This document shows, piece after piece, positions 42,695 to 53,254 of a stretch of DNA of 64,000 nucleotides. Each line of letters opens with the position of its first letter. Within the stretch, counting starts at the first letter, position 1. A program made the position numbers and the translations under genes. The notes beneath the pieces were generated by a model. It had not been told where the DNA came from. It saw only the letters and a program-made list of their open reading frames with translations, and ran no database searches. This DNA is from Sorangium cellulosum (GTDB lineage Bacteria > Myxococcota_A > Polyangia > Polyangiales > Polyangiaceae), in NCBI RefSeq assembly GCF_002950945.1, contig NZ_CP012673.1:3638501-3702500 (forward strand), in the 5' to 3' direction.

Positions 42695-45085
42695 TCAGTC
42701 GGCGCTCGCGAGGCCCGCCGCGTCGAGGAGCGGCCGCACCCGGGACCGCGCGATGGCGTAGACCGCGTCCACGCCGTCGCGCCGGGCATAGACGACGTTC
42801 GTCCCGCGGAAGGAGTCGCCCGCGCCGATCGCGATCGTGAAGGACCCGCCCCGCGGGCGCGGCGGGGTCCCCACCGCGACGCCCGGCGCCGCCTCGGACC
42901 GCGTGAGCTCGACGGTGATCCGGAGCCGCGGCGGGCTCAGGCCGTGATGTTTCTCCGGCTTGCCCAGCGCCACGGCGCCCTCGGCGCGCAGGTCGGCGAG
43001 CGCGTCCCGGACGCTCGCCGCGGTCGCGGTCGCGCCCGCCTCGTCGGCCGCTCCCGGGACGGTGAAACCGCCGGGCGAGGCCTCGATCACGAGCGGCGGC
43101 TCGCGCCCGTCGCCCCGCGCCAGCGCGACCCGCGCGATCTCGTGCGGCGGCACGAGGAACACGTCCCGGCGGAGGAGCAGGCGCCCCGCCGCGGCCTCGA
43201 GCGCCGGCGGCGCAATGAAGACCGCGGCGCCGTCGCCGGCGCGCGGGAAGGCGCCGTCGCCGGCGCGCGCGAAGGAGCCGTCACCGGCGCGCGCGCCGAG
43301 CTCGACCCGGACCGTGCGGGGGGCCGCCTCGCTCGCGGCGCCGCTCGACGCCGGCGCCGCGGCCAGCTCGGCCTCGATCGCGAGCCGCGGCGCGCCGAGC
43401 CCGTAGCTCGCGCCCGGAGCCGCCGCGACCCAGCGCTCGGCCTTGAGGCTGCCGAGCAGCTCGGCGAGCTCCTCCGCGAGACCGCTGTCGGCCGCGAGGC
43501 CTTCGCCCCGCGGCTCGACGAGCTGCCAGGCGCCGCCTTCGGCCCGGCGGAGCCGCTGGACCAGGCCCGCGCGCTCGATCCGCAGCGCGTCGACCTGATC
43601 CGGCGGGAAATCCAGCACCTGCACGGGGCGAAGCGACACCTCGGTGGGGAGGAGCGCTCCGGCGCTCGCCGCCGGGAGCGCGGCGAGCGCCCCGTCCTCG
43701 ATCCGGCGGACGTGCACCACGCCGGCCTGCTCGGCGCCGATCTCGAGCGTCTCGACGCGCTCCTGCGGCTCGCCCTCCCCGGCCGCGGCCGGCGTCGAGA
43801 CGACGCGGAGCGTGGCCCGCGGCGGGTCGAGGCCGAGCGCCGCGAGGTCGCTCGCCGCCGGGAGCAGGCGCGCCGCGCGGACGTCGAGGATCGCCTGCAC
43901 GAGGGCGCGGCCCGCCTCGGTCGGGACGGGCCGGTCCTCCGGGGCGCGCAGGTGCCACTCGCTGCCGGCGCGCGCGAGCTCCAGCGAGCGCTCGCCGCGC
44001 GGACCGACTGCGAGCTTCACCTCGGCGACCTCGTCGAGCGGCGCGCCGACGAGGGCCAGATCGACGAAGCGCGGCGCCTCCTCGGTGAGCGGATCGAGCG
44101 CGCTCGCGGGCACACATGCGGCCGCGCGCGTGGGCTCGCGCCGCAGGGCGACCACGTGATCGGGCTTGCCCGGGCAGGGCCCGCCGAGGTCGATCACGCC
44201 GCGGCCCGCCGACGGGTCGCTCGGCAGGAGCGTCAGCGTGACGCGGGGGCCGCCGGAGGCCGCGGCCCGCTGCGCCTCCTCCTCCGAGAGGAACGTCTCG
44301 GCCTGCATCCGGCCGAGCGCCGAGAGCACACGCTCGAGCGTCGATGCGCTGACCCTGACGCCGCTGCCCTCGGGGGAGCCCTCGGCGAAGCGGAAGCCGG
44401 CGCCGCGGCCGCCGCCCCAGGGGGCGCGCACGAACCGCCGCGGGCCGCCCTCGCCGGCGAGCTCCAGCCCGGAGAGCTCCGCCGCGGCGTAGGGGATGAA
44501 GCTCCGGGAACGGAAGCGATCGGGCGGCACCTCGAGCGCGGCGGCGAGCTGCTGCGTGATGACGAAGACGCCCCGGCCCGCGACCTCGGCGTAGACGGCG
44601 CCCGGCGGCGTCGGCGCGCCGCCGCCGAGCAGCAGCCGCTCGCGGCGCGCGCCCATCGCGATCGCGACCGCGAGCCGGGGCGCCGTCAGGCCGAGGGCCG
44701 CCGGATCGCTCGCCTCCGCGGAGACGCGGCGCTCCGCCGTCGCGAACTCCAGCGTGCCGAGGTACTGGTCCACCGTGGGCTCGTCCGCCGGGTGACGCTG
44801 CCCGTCGATCTCGACGCTCCAGGGGCGCTGGCCCGCGTCGTTGACCTCCCCGCGGGTGATGCGCGCCGTCTGCTGCGCGCCGGGCGGGGCGCCGGGCGGG
44901 GACATCGTCACGGTGAGCTCGGTGATGTCGTCCGGCCGCCAGGCCTCGAACAGGTTCTTCTTGCGGCGCTCGGCCTCCTCGGTGGGGACCACACGTCGGT
45001 CGAGCACGAAGAGCGCGATGGCCGCCGCGGCGGCGAGCGCGACCAGGACCAGCGTCGTCGCGTGCCGGCGCAGCGCCCTCCTCAC
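42695..45085 (-). CDS. DUF4340-containing periplasmic protein of the Gld-like ABC module
   Basis: 796 residues. One N-terminal membrane helix (HATTLVLVALAAAAAIALFVL), then repeats of the DUF4340 beta-rich domain: YLGTLEFATAERRVSAEASD, LGLTAPRLAVAIAMGARRER, and a second set at LGLDPPRATLRVV and YGLGAPRLAIEAEL. DUF4340 proteins are typically coded next to GldG-type ABC auxiliary proteins, as here. GTG start at 45085 overlaps the upstream stop by four bases. Contains three 24-bp repeats coding RAGDG-F units (43227-43298). Substrate of the system unknown. Confidence 0.87.
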   Translation of the reverse strand: MRRALRRHATTLVLVALAAAAAIALFVLDRRVVPTEEAERRKKNLFEAWRPDDITELTVTMSPPGAPPGAQQTARITRGEVNDAGQRPWSVEIDGQRHPADEPTVDQYLGTLEFATAERRVSAEASDPAALGLTAPRLAVAIAMGARRERLLLGGGAPTPPGAVYAEVAGRGVFVITQQLAAALEVPPDRFRSRSFIPYAAAELSGLELAGEGGPRRFVRAPWGGGRGAGFRFAEGSPEGSGVRVSASTLERVLSALGRMQAETFLSEEEAQRAAASGGPRVTLTLLPSDPSAGRGVIDLGGPCPGKPDHVVALRREPTRAAACVPASALDPLTEEAPRFVDLALVGAPLDEVAEVKLAVGPRGERSLELARAGSEWHLRAPEDRPVPTEAGRALVQAILDVRAARLLPAASDLAALGLDPPRATLRVVSTPAAAGEGEPQERVETLEIGAEQAGVVHVRRIEDGALAALPAASAGALLPTEVSLRPVQVLDFPPDQVDALRIERAGLVQRLRRAEGGAWQLVEPRGEGLAADSGLAEELAELLGSLKAERWVAAAPGASYGLGAPRLAIEAELAAAPASSGAASEAAPRTVRVELGARAGDGSFARAGDGAFPRAGDGAAVFIAPPALEAAAGRLLLRRDVFLVPPHEIARVALARGDGREPPLVIEASPGGFTVPGAADEAGATATAASVRDALADLRAEGAVALGKPEKHHGLSPPRLRITVELTRSEAAPGVAVGTPPRPRGGSFTIAIGAGDSFRGTNVVYARRDGVDAVYAIARSRVRPLLDAAGLASAD
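43227..43298 (-). repeat. 24-bp tandem repeat inside the DUF4340 gene
   Basis: Three consecutive 24-base units (43227-43250, 43251-43274, 43275-43298) encode eight-residue repeats of the form RAGDG[AS]F[PA]. In-frame, so copy-number change would lengthen a loop without breaking the protein. Confidence 0.8.
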
Positions 45086-46770
45086 GACTCCCCTTCGCGA
45101 TCGGCCCCGGCCGGCGCGCCGCGCCCGGTCCCCGCGCCGGGGCCGCCTTTCGCGCCGGGGCGGCGCTCCGTGCTGCGCCGCGAGAGGTGCACGGCCAGGC
45201 CGAAGAAGGCCGCGGCGAGCGGCATGTACACGACGACGTAGCGGAAGATCGACGCGAGCGAGTCCTCGCTGATCCGCAGGCCCGCCGTGAACGCCGGCTT
45301 GTCGGGGATGTCGAGCATGGCCGGGCTCGCGGCGAGCCAGGAGAGCGCGCTCTCGACGAACACGGCGGTGCCCCGGAGCTCGGGGCTCTGCCAGTTCGCG
45401 CCGTAAAGCGCGCTCGGCGAGCTGATCACCACGACGCGCGGCCCGTGCGCGGCGGTGGAGCCCGGGGGCCTCGGCAGCTCCGCGGCGTAGGCGATCGCGA
45501 GCGGCCCCGGGTGATCGCCGTCCCGCGGCTTCGGCTCGGACGGGTTCCTGGCCCACCCGAAGAAATCGACCATCCCGAACGCCTGGTCGCTCGTGACGAG
45601 CAGCGGCGCCGGGGCCACCGGCCCGCTCGCCGCGGGCGAGAGCGAGCTCGCGACCGTGAGCACCGGGCCGAGGCCCTGATCGGCGGCCTTGAGCAGGCCC
45701 TCGGTGATCGGGTGCGGCTTGACGACCGGCGAGAACGTCTCGCCGAAGCCCTGCGTCGAGCGGAGCTTCGGATCGAGCTCGAACACGAAGTCGGACCGGA
45801 TCTCGACCCCGGCCACGGCGAGCAGGCCCGAGAGCCCGAGGTCCACGTACCGCTGATCGGCCTCGTCCGGCACCGGGCCGAGCGCGACGAGCGCGCTGCC
45901 GCCCCGCTCGACGAAGGCGCGGTAGCGGGCCACGTCGGCGGGGGGCACCGGCTGGCTCGGCTCGGCGAGCACGAGCACCCGGCACCCGGCGAGATCGACC
46001 GCAGGCGCGGGCTCCTCCGGCGCGGCGCCGGCCCGCTGGTCGTCACCGTGGTCGTCGTGGTCGTCTTGCCCGCCGCGCTCGCCGCCGACCTGCACGACGT
46101 CGTAGTTGTTCTTGTTCAGCCGGTCCTTGAGCGCCGCGAGCCCGCCGGCGCCGCCGACGTCGATCGACTTCTCGCCGTGGCCGCCCGCGAAGCAGACCCT
46201 GGGCCGCTCGCCGCGGATCACGCTCCGGATCGCGCCCGTCAGGGCCTGCTCGAGCCGCGGGCGCGCCTGCATGTCGTCCTCGTCCTCGACCTCGACGAGA
46301 TCGCTCGCGGTCAGGAAATGAGGCCGGTCCCCGCGCGCAACGATGATCGCCGCGTCGGTGACGATGCGCCCGTCCTCGGTCTTGCCCGCGACGACGCCGT
46401 AGCGCTGCTGCACCGCCAGGAACTCCGCGGGGCGCCGGTCGGGATCGGTCACCTCGACCTCGATCCGCCCGGTCTCGGCCCGGTACGCGTCGAGCAGGTG
46501 CTGCACCGAGAGCGCCAGCGGGTCGTCCGAGGAGAGCAGGACGTAGACGCGGATCGGCTCCTCGAGCGAGCGCAGCGTGGCCAGCGTCGCGTCGCTGAGC
46601 GTGTACAGCCCGCCCTCCGTCCAGTCCCAGCGTTTGTAGTGGCGGGCCACGAGCAGGTTGACGAGCACCGCGAGCACCATGGCCGCGATGATCCCGACGC
46701 TGGCCGAGAGCTTCTCGCCGAGCGACGTCCCCGGAGGGACCCCCGCCCGCGGCGGCTCGCCGCCGGCCAT
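45082..46770 (-). CDS. GldG-like ABC transport auxiliary protein
   Basis: 562 residues. N-terminal membrane helix (ASVGIIAAMVLAVLVNLLVA), then YTLSDATLATLRSLEEPIRV, the hallmark of GldG/DUF7088 proteins. An ABC-type extracellular domain follows with RVCFAGGHGEKSID and ALKDRLNKNNYDVVQVGGER. A large glutamine-amidotransferase-like fold includes CRVLVLAEPSQPVPPADVAR. A C-terminal helix anchors it (FRYVVVYMPLAAAFFGLAV). A His/Asp patch (DDHDDHGDD) is unusual. Overlaps both neighbours by four bases. In Bacteroidetes GldAFG is needed for gliding; in other phyla the same trio has unknown export roles. Confidence 0.88.
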   Translation of the reverse strand: MAGGEPPRAGVPPGTSLGEKLSASVGIIAAMVLAVLVNLLVARHYKRWDWTEGGLYTLSDATLATLRSLEEPIRVYVLLSSDDPLALSVQHLLDAYRAETGRIEVEVTDPDRRPAEFLAVQQRYGVVAGKTEDGRIVTDAAIIVARGDRPHFLTASDLVEVEDEDDMQARPRLEQALTGAIRSVIRGERPRVCFAGGHGEKSIDVGGAGGLAALKDRLNKNNYDVVQVGGERGGQDDHDDHGDDQRAGAAPEEPAPAVDLAGCRVLVLAEPSQPVPPADVARYRAFVERGGSALVALGPVPDEADQRYVDLGLSGLLAVAGVEIRSDFVFELDPKLRSTQGFGETFSPVVKPHPITEGLLKAADQGLGPVLTVASSLSPAASGPVAPAPLLVTSDQAFGMVDFFGWARNPSEPKPRDGDHPGPLAIAYAAELPRPPGSTAAHGPRVVVISSPSALYGANWQSPELRGTAVFVESALSWLAASPAMLDIPDKPAFTAGLRISEDSLASIFRYVVVYMPLAAAFFGLAVHLSRRSTERRPGAKGGPGAGTGRGAPAGADREGES

Positions 46771-47516
46771 CAGCCCCACCTCCACGCCTCGACCGCGCGC
46801 ACGGTCACGAACAGCGGCAGCGCGATCACCGTGCCGTCGAACACGAGCCGGCGCAGGTCGACGATCCCGCGGGAGAACTCGTTCATCTGCGTCCAGACCG
46901 AGACGTAGGCGCAGAGGTCGTGCGCCGGGCCGTCCGGGAAGATGAACTCCCCGATGCCGAGGATGAACAGGCCGATCAGCGCCATCGCGCTGAGGACCGC
47001 GGCCATGAGCTGGCTCTTCGTGAGCGCGCTCGTCATGGTCCCGAGCGCGAGGTACCCGGCGCCGACGGCGAAGATCGCGAGGTAACTCGAGCCCACGACC
47101 CGCCAGTCGAGCTCCCCCGTCCTGCCGATGAGCACCATGTAGAGCACCGTCGGCGCCCACATGGCGGCGTACGTCGCGAGCGCCGCGGCGTACTTCGCCA
47201 GCACGACGCCGGCGGCGCCGACCGGCGCCGTGAGGAGCGCCTCGATGGTGCCGCTCCTGCGTTCCTCCGCGAAGAGCCGCATCGTGAGCAGCGGGCAGAC
47301 GAAGAGCAGCGGCAGGTAGATCAGGATCGTCTGGCCGAAGAACATCTGCACCGGGCCCGCGTCGGCGGAGAGCTCCACCTCGCCGGCGAGCTGGGTCGCG
47401 ATGAGGAAGAAGTGCACGCCCTGCACCACGAGGAACGTGGTGATCAGCACCCACGCGAGCGGCGTCACGAAGAGCGAGAAGAGCTCGCGCTTGAAGATCG
47501 GCCAGAAGCCCCTCAC
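46770..47516 (-). CDS. ABC transporter permease (GldF/NosY-like)
   Basis: 248 residues with six hydrophobic helices. Starts VRGFWPIFKRELFSLFVTPL (GTG) and contains MRLFAEERRSGTIEALLTAP, the signature of the ABC-2 type GldF group, and MTSALTKSQLMAAVLSAMAL. GTG start overlaps the ATPase stop (GTGA) and its own stop overlaps the GldG-like gene (ATGA). Forms the membrane channel of the module. Confidence 0.9.
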   Translation of the reverse strand: MRGFWPIFKRELFSLFVTPLAWVLITTFLVVQGVHFFLIATQLAGEVELSADAGPVQMFFGQTILIYLPLLFVCPLLTMRLFAEERRSGTIEALLTAPVGAAGVVLAKYAAALATYAAMWAPTVLYMVLIGRTGELDWRVVGSSYLAIFAVGAGYLALGTMTSALTKSQLMAAVLSAMALIGLFILGIGEFIFPDGPAHDLCAYVSVWTQMNEFSRGIVDLRRLVFDGTVIALPLFVTVRAVEAWRWG

Positions 47517-48574
47517 CGCCGCTCCTTCGCCGCGCCGCGGCGCTCCGCCCTGCTCTTCTTCCGCGCCGCCGGCGCGGGCACCCCTCCGCCGCCGCCGTCC
47601 GGCGCGGCCGCCGCGCCGCCGGCGCCCGCCTCGCCCTCGGCCTCGCCGCCGGTCAGCTCGGAGAAGACCTGCTCCAGCGAGGGCGCGTGGGGGACGACCT
47701 CGCGCACCCCGAGGCCCGCCTCGATTAGGGCGCGCACGAGCCGCTCGGCCGCCTCGCCGGCGTCGGCATCGGCGTCGAACTCGACCGTGAGCCGCGCCGC
47801 GTCGCCGGCCGCCTCCGCCTCGGCCGAGCGGACGGCGGCCGCGCCGCGCGCCACGGCGAGCGCCGCGTCCGCCGCCCCGCGCACCGCGACGCGCACGCCC
47901 GACGAGCGCCGCATCGCGCGGATCTCCTCGATCGAGCCCTCCGCCACGAGCCGCCCGCGGGCGATCACGAGCGCGCGCGTGCAGGTCGCCTCGACCTCGG
48001 AGAGGATGTGGGTGGAGAGGAGCACGGTGCGGTCGCGCCCGAGCCGGCGCACGAGCGCGCGCACCTCGCGGATCTGGTTCGGGTCGAGCCCCGCCGTCGG
48101 CTCGTCGAGGATGAGCAGCGGCGGGTCGCCGACGAGCGCGTCCGCGAGCCCGACCCGCTGCCGGTAACCCTTCGAGAGGTGGCCGATCATGACGCTCGCC
48201 ACGTCCTCGACGCGCGCGTCGCGGAGGGCGCGCGCGACCGCATCGCGCCGCGCGCCCCGCGGCACGAGCTTCAGCTCGGCGCGGAACGCGAGGTACTCCG
48301 CGACCCGCATCTCCGGGTAGAGCGGCGAGGTCTCGGGCATGTACCCGAGCGAGGCCCGCGCGCGCATCGGCTCCTCGGCGATGTCGTACCCGGCCACACG
48401 CACGCGGCCGGAGGTCGCGCCGAGGAACCCCGCGAGGATGCGGAGCGTCGTGCTCTTGCCCGCCCCGTTCGGCCCGAGGAAGCCGACGATCTCGCCCTGG
48501 CTCACCCGGAACGAGAGGTCGCTCACCGCAAGGTGGGGACCGTAGGACTTGGAGAGGTGCTCGACCTCGATCAT
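47513..48574 (-). CDS. ABC transporter ATP-binding protein (GldA-like)
   Basis: 353 residues from ATG 48574, where IEVEHLSKSYG begins; the frame extends to 48616 but without benefit. Walker A GPNGAGKSTT, Q-loop GYMPETSPLY, signature LSKGYRQRVGLADAL, Walker B LLILDEPTAGLDP and H-loop STHILSEVE. A C-terminal domain (about 225-300) continues as in drug/gliding exporters, then a low-complexity Gly/Ala/Arg tail (GGGGGVPAPAARKKSRAERR). First gene of the four-gene module. Confidence 0.92.
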   Translation of the reverse strand: MIEVEHLSKSYGPHLAVSDLSFRVSQGEIVGFLGPNGAGKSTTLRILAGFLGATSGRVRVAGYDIAEEPMRARASLGYMPETSPLYPEMRVAEYLAFRAELKLVPRGARRDAVARALRDARVEDVASVMIGHLSKGYRQRVGLADALVGDPPLLILDEPTAGLDPNQIREVRALVRRLGRDRTVLLSTHILSEVEATCTRALVIARGRLVAEGSIEEIRAMRRSSGVRVAVRGAADAALAVARGAAAVRSAEAEAAGDAARLTVEFDADADAGEAAERLVRALIEAGLGVREVVPHAPSLEQVFSELTGGEAEGEAGAGGAAAAPDGGGGGVPAPAARKKSRAERRGAAKERR

Positions 48575-48879
48575 CGTGGCATGGGCGACGCGGGGGCCCC
48601 TTGGCTGGCGCGGCACGCGCGCAGGCAGGACGCTCGCGCGGAACGCTTAGCGCACCGGGCGGGGCAGGGAAAGCGCGCACCTGGCATCCACGTGGTGTAC
48701 GGTGCGCGCCGTCCCCGTCCCCGTCCGCGGCGCGCCGCCGTCGAGTAGCCAGAGCCGCGCGTCTCTGGTAACCCTGCGCCGTCGCGCCCGGCGGCCCGGG
48801 CGTGCAGGCCACAGGCCGACCCCCCCAGAGGCGACACGCGCGGTGCGCCGAGCACCGCTGCCCACACCACCGCTCCACG
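48575..48879. other. Divergent region upstream of the ABC module and the DUF3293 gene
   Basis: About 305 bases. Contains a short CCGTCC slippage run near 48708-48725 but no clear promoter pair. No gene seen. Confidence 0.4.
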
Positions 48880-49347
48880 ATGGACCAGACGCTCCTCCGG
48901 TCGTATTTCTCGACCATCTACGAGTTTCCCACGGCGGCGGGGACGCTGCGCGTCTCCCTGGACGGCGAGATCGTCCAGGATCAAGCCGGGCTCCCCGAGC
49001 TCCTGACGCGCAGGTTCGCCGTGCTCACCGCCTACAACCCGCGATCGATGCTCATCCCTCGCCGGGTCAACGACCAGCGCCACCACGTCCTCCGCGATCT
49101 CCTGGTCCTCGGGTGTTACCGGGTGGAGCCGTGCGTCGGATCCGAGGCGGAGCCCGAGGGCATCTGGCGCGAGCCCGCGTGGCTCGTCCACGGGATGGAT
49201 CGGGACGAGGCGATCGCGTTCGGCCGCGTGTTCCGTCAGAACACGATCGTCTTCGCGCAAGGCGGCCGGCCGGAGCTCATCATTACCGATCCCACAGCGG
49301 ACGACATCGGCCGAACTTTCCAGGGCAACTGGCGGGTTCGGTCGTGA
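48880..49347 (+). CDS. DUF3293 family protein
   Basis: 155 residues, ATG 48880. Small cytoplasmic protein: LLRSYFSTIYEF, then AVLTAYNPRSMLIPRRVNDQ, IWREPAWLVHGMDRDEAIAF and FRQNTIVFAQG. This AxNP ... W.E.s ... f.Q pattern matches DUF3293, a widespread family of unknown function. Frame could extend upstream to 48802 but the conserved part starts at 48880. Confidence 0.8.
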   Translation: MDQTLLRSYFSTIYEFPTAAGTLRVSLDGEIVQDQAGLPELLTRRFAVLTAYNPRSMLIPRRVNDQRHHVLRDLLVLGCYRVEPCVGSEAEPEGIWREPAWLVHGMDRDEAIAFGRVFRQNTIVFAQGGRPELIITDPTADDIGRTFQGNWRVRS

Positions 49348-49475
49348 TCGCGGCGGCGCCTGCGCCCGCGGGCTGCCGATTCCATGTTGAAACATACCCG
49401 CAAAATGTGGGTTGATGCCTCGGCGATAGGGGTGGGCGTACCGGCCTCGCTCCCCACACCAGGAGACACAGCAGA

Positions 49476-49910
49476 ATGCGCATTCAGTTCACCCTCGCGG
49501 CGGCTCTTGTCGCTCTCGGGCTCGGCGCTGGCGGCTGCGGCCAGAACAAGATCGCGGAGTGCAATGCGCTCATCGAGGTCATCAACAAGGGCGTGCAGAG
49601 CATCGACAAGGGCTCGAAGGCCGGCGCCGACCAGGGCGGCTCCAACGACCTGAAGGTGATGGCCGACGCGATGGACAAGGTCGCGGCCGACGCGGCGCAG
49701 GTGAAGCTGACCACCCCGGAGCTGCAGAAGTTCTCGGGCGAGTACCAGGCCATGGCGAAGGACGTGGCCAAGGCGGCGCGCGACCTCGCGGCGGCGGCCG
49801 ACGCGAACGACGCGGAGAAGACCAACACCGCCCAGGCCGCGATCGAGAAGGCGATCAAGCAGGAAGACCCGCTCGTCGACAACATCAACCAGTTCTGTCA
49901 GGGGAACTGA
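49476..49910 (+). CDS. Small helical lipoprotein
   Basis: 144 residues. Signal peptide and lipobox ALGLGAGGC (Cys21), then an all-helical, Lys/Asp/Ala-rich mature part (LKVMADAMDKVAADAAQVKL, YQAMAKDVAKAARDLAAAAD) with a conserved-looking Cys pair (AECNAL early, NQFCQGN at the end). A GGAG site precedes the ATG. No known function; helical bundle lipoproteins of this size are common at the myxobacterial periplasmic face. A palindrome ATGTTGAAACAT lies upstream near 49382-49393. Confidence 0.8.
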   Translation: MRIQFTLAAALVALGLGAGGCGQNKIAECNALIEVINKGVQSIDKGSKAGADQGGSNDLKVMADAMDKVAADAAQVKLTTPELQKFSGEYQAMAKDVAKAARDLAAAADANDAEKTNTAQAAIEKAIKQEDPLVDNINQFCQGN

Positions 49911-49914
49911 GCGG

Positions 49915-49966
49915 GCGGTCCGGGCGCTCGCGCGGGACCGCAGGGGCGAAAGGGCCGGCGCGGCCC
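49915..49966. terminator. Two hairpins between convergent genes
   Basis: GCGGTCC/GGACCGC (49915-49921 with 49935-49941) and GGGCCG/CGGCCC (49952-49957 with 49961-49966), both perfect, in the 76-base gap between the lipoprotein and the response regulator. Candidate bidirectional terminator. Confidence 0.5.
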
Positions 49967-49986
49967 TGCGGCCAGCCGGGGATCGA

Positions 49987-50691
49987 TCACGGGATGAGGC
50001 GGTAGCCGACCCCGCGCACCGTCAGGAGGTGGCGGGGTGCGGTCGCATCGTCCTCGAGCTTGTTGCGGAGCTGGAGGATGAAGTTGTCGATGGTGCGCGG
50101 GGTGCCGTGGTGCGCCGGGCCCCACACCTTCGCCTGGATCTGCTCCCGGGAGAGGACCCGCCCGCCGGCCTCGGCCAGGCAGAGCAGCACGTCGAACTCG
50201 GTCGCCGTCAGATCGATGAGCGCCTCGCCGCGGCGGACCTCGCGTGTCGCCGCGTTGATCTCGATGTCGCCGGCGCGCAGCTGCGCCCCGTCCGCGCGCG
50301 CGATCGCGTCGCGCCGGAGCACCGCCTTCACGCGGGCGAGCAGCTCGGCCAGGCTGAAGGGCTTCGTGATGTAGTCCTCGGCGCCGAGCTCGAGGCCCAT
50401 CACCTTGTCCATCTCGGCGCCGCGCGCGGACAGCATGATCACCGGCAAGGTGCGGCGCTCGCTCCGGAGGATGCGCAGGAGCTCGAAGCCGTTCAGCCGG
50501 GGGAGCATCACGTCGATGATGATGAGGTCGAGCCCGCCGGCGCGGGCGAGCGAGAGGCCGCGCTCGCCGTCCTCGGCCACGAGGACGCGGTAGCCCTCGG
50601 CGGTCAGGTTCATCTCGAGACCCATCGCGATGCTGGGATCGTCCTCCACGAGGAGGACCGTCCGCGCCGGTGCTTGAGGGTTCCGGGTCAT
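49987..50691 (-). CDS. OmpR/PhoB-family response regulator
   Basis: 234 residues. Receiver with VLLVEDDPSIAMGLEMNL, phospho-acceptor Asp in LIIIDVMLPRLNGF, MLSARGAEMDK and ITKPFSLAEL. The DNA-binding winged helix follows: LTATEFDVLLCLAEAGGRVL, REQIQAKVWG and RTIDNFILQLRNKLED. ATG 50691 is used; an in-frame ATG at 50712 is possible. The kinase gene lies about 110 bases upstream on the same strand and is its likely partner. Confidence 0.93.
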   Translation of the reverse strand: MTRNPQAPARTVLLVEDDPSIAMGLEMNLTAEGYRVLVAEDGERGLSLARAGGLDLIIIDVMLPRLNGFELLRILRSERRTLPVIMLSARGAEMDKVMGLELGAEDYITKPFSLAELLARVKAVLRRDAIARADGAQLRAGDIEINAATREVRRGEALIDLTATEFDVLLCLAEAGGRVLSREQIQAKVWGPAHHGTPRTIDNFILQLRNKLEDDATAPRHLLTVRGVGYRLIP

Positions 50692-50800
50692 GCTGAGGAC
50701 GTCCTCTACCATGTCCAAGTGCGGATCGGAGCGAGCGGCGCGCACGCGGCCACGGGCCGAACCGCACGTGCGCGCGCCGCCCCTGCGCGCGGGGCCGCGA

Positions 50801-51853
<1,053 letters not shown>

Positions 51854-51912
51854 GGTGCGGGGAAGTCTAGTGGGGCGGCGCCCCGCCCGCGAGCGGCCTC
51901 GAGGGCGTCGTC

Positions 51913-53223
51913 TCAGAGGGCGATCCGCTCCAGCACGAGCGGGAACGCCGGGGCCGGCTGCGGGCCGAGCTGGAAGGCGGCGCGGACGCGGCCGGCCGCG
52001 GCGTGTGCGTCCTCCGGCCGGCGCGCGTGGATGCGGGCGAGGGGCGCCCCGCGGCCGACGCGATCGCCGCGCGCGGCGGTCAGCTCGATGCCCACGGCGG
52101 GGTCCACGCGCTGGTCGGCGCGTGTGCGCCCGGCGCCGAGCGCGACGGCCGTGAGGCCGATCTCGAGCGGATCCAGGGCGACGACGACGCCCTCCTCCTC
52201 GGCCGCGACGTCGACGACGACGGGGGCGCGGGGCAGCCGGCCCGCGTCCTCGACCACGGCCGGATCGCCCTTCTGCGCGGCGATCATCCGCGCGAGGACC
52301 TCGGCCGCCGCGCCGCTCGCGATGGCGGCCTCGAGCTTCGCCCGCGCCGCCCCGGCGGTGGCGGCGGCGCCGCCGGCGATCAGCATCTCCTCGCCGAGCG
52401 CGAGCGTGCACGCGACGAGGTCCGCGGGCCCTCCGCCGCGCAGCACCTCGATCGCCTCGCGGGTCTCCAGGGCGTTGCCCACCGTGCGCCCGAGCGGGGC
52501 GCTCATGTCGGTGAGCAGGGCGGTGACGCGCTTTCCGGCCGCGGTGCCGACGCGCACGAGCGCGGTCGCGAGCGCGCGGGCGTCCTCGAGGGTCTTCATG
52601 AACGCGCCCCGCCCGACCTTGACGTCGAGCACGAGGGCGTCGATGCCCTCCGCGAGCTTCTTCGAAAGGATGCTGGCGACGATGAGCGGGATCGACTCGA
52701 CCGTGGCGGTCACGTCGCGCAGCGCGTAGATGCGCTTGTCGGCGGGCGCGATCCGCTCCGTCTGCCCGATCATGCACGTCCCCACCTCGCGCACGATGCG
52801 CGCGAAGGCGCCGGCGTCGAGGGAGACGTCGAACCCCGGGATGGCCTCGAGCTTGTCGAGCGTGCCGCCCGTGTGGCCGAGGCCGCGGCCGGAGACCATC
52901 GGCACGGGGACGCCGCAGGCGGCGACGAGGGGGGCGAGGCAGATCGAGACCTTGTCGCCGACGCCGCCGGTCGAGTGTTTGTCGACCTTGCGCCCGGGCA
53001 CGCCCGACAGGTCGAGGACGTCCCCGGAGTGGAGCATCGCGCGCGTGAGGGCGACGGTCTCGGCGTCGTCCATGCCGCGGAAGAAGATCGCCATGAGCAG
53101 CGCGCTCATCTGGTAGTCGGCGAACTCGCCGTCGCTGTGGGCGCGGACGATCCGCGCGATCTCGTCGTCGGAGAGCCGCCCGCCGTCGCGCTTCCTGGCG
53201 ACGAGCTCGACAAGGGTCTTCAT
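51913..53223 (-). CDS. deoA: Thymidine / pyrimidine-nucleoside phosphorylase
   Basis: 436 residues. Phosphorolysis of thymidine (or uridine) to base and deoxyribose-1-phosphate for salvage. Motifs: the phosphate-binding KHSTGGVGDKVSICLAPLVA, MVSGRGLGHTGGTLDKLEAI, PADKRIYALRDVTATVES and LDVKVGRGAFMK, then the C-terminal alpha/beta domain with RVDPAVGIELTAARGDRVGR. The PYNP (uridine and thymidine) specificity cannot be excluded. Divergent from cydA. Confidence 0.92.
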   Translation of the reverse strand: MKTLVELVARKRDGGRLSDDEIARIVRAHSDGEFADYQMSALLMAIFFRGMDDAETVALTRAMLHSGDVLDLSGVPGRKVDKHSTGGVGDKVSICLAPLVAACGVPVPMVSGRGLGHTGGTLDKLEAIPGFDVSLDAGAFARIVREVGTCMIGQTERIAPADKRIYALRDVTATVESIPLIVASILSKKLAEGIDALVLDVKVGRGAFMKTLEDARALATALVRVGTAAGKRVTALLTDMSAPLGRTVGNALETREAIEVLRGGGPADLVACTLALGEEMLIAGGAAATAGAARAKLEAAIASGAAAEVLARMIAAQKGDPAVVEDAGRLPRAPVVVDVAAEEEGVVVALDPLEIGLTAVALGAGRTRADQRVDPAVGIELTAARGDRVGRGAPLARIHARRPEDAHAAAGRVRAAFQLGPQPAPAFPLVLERIAL

Positions 53224-53254
53224 CGCCGCGGAGCTTAGCCGGGTTCGACCCTAT

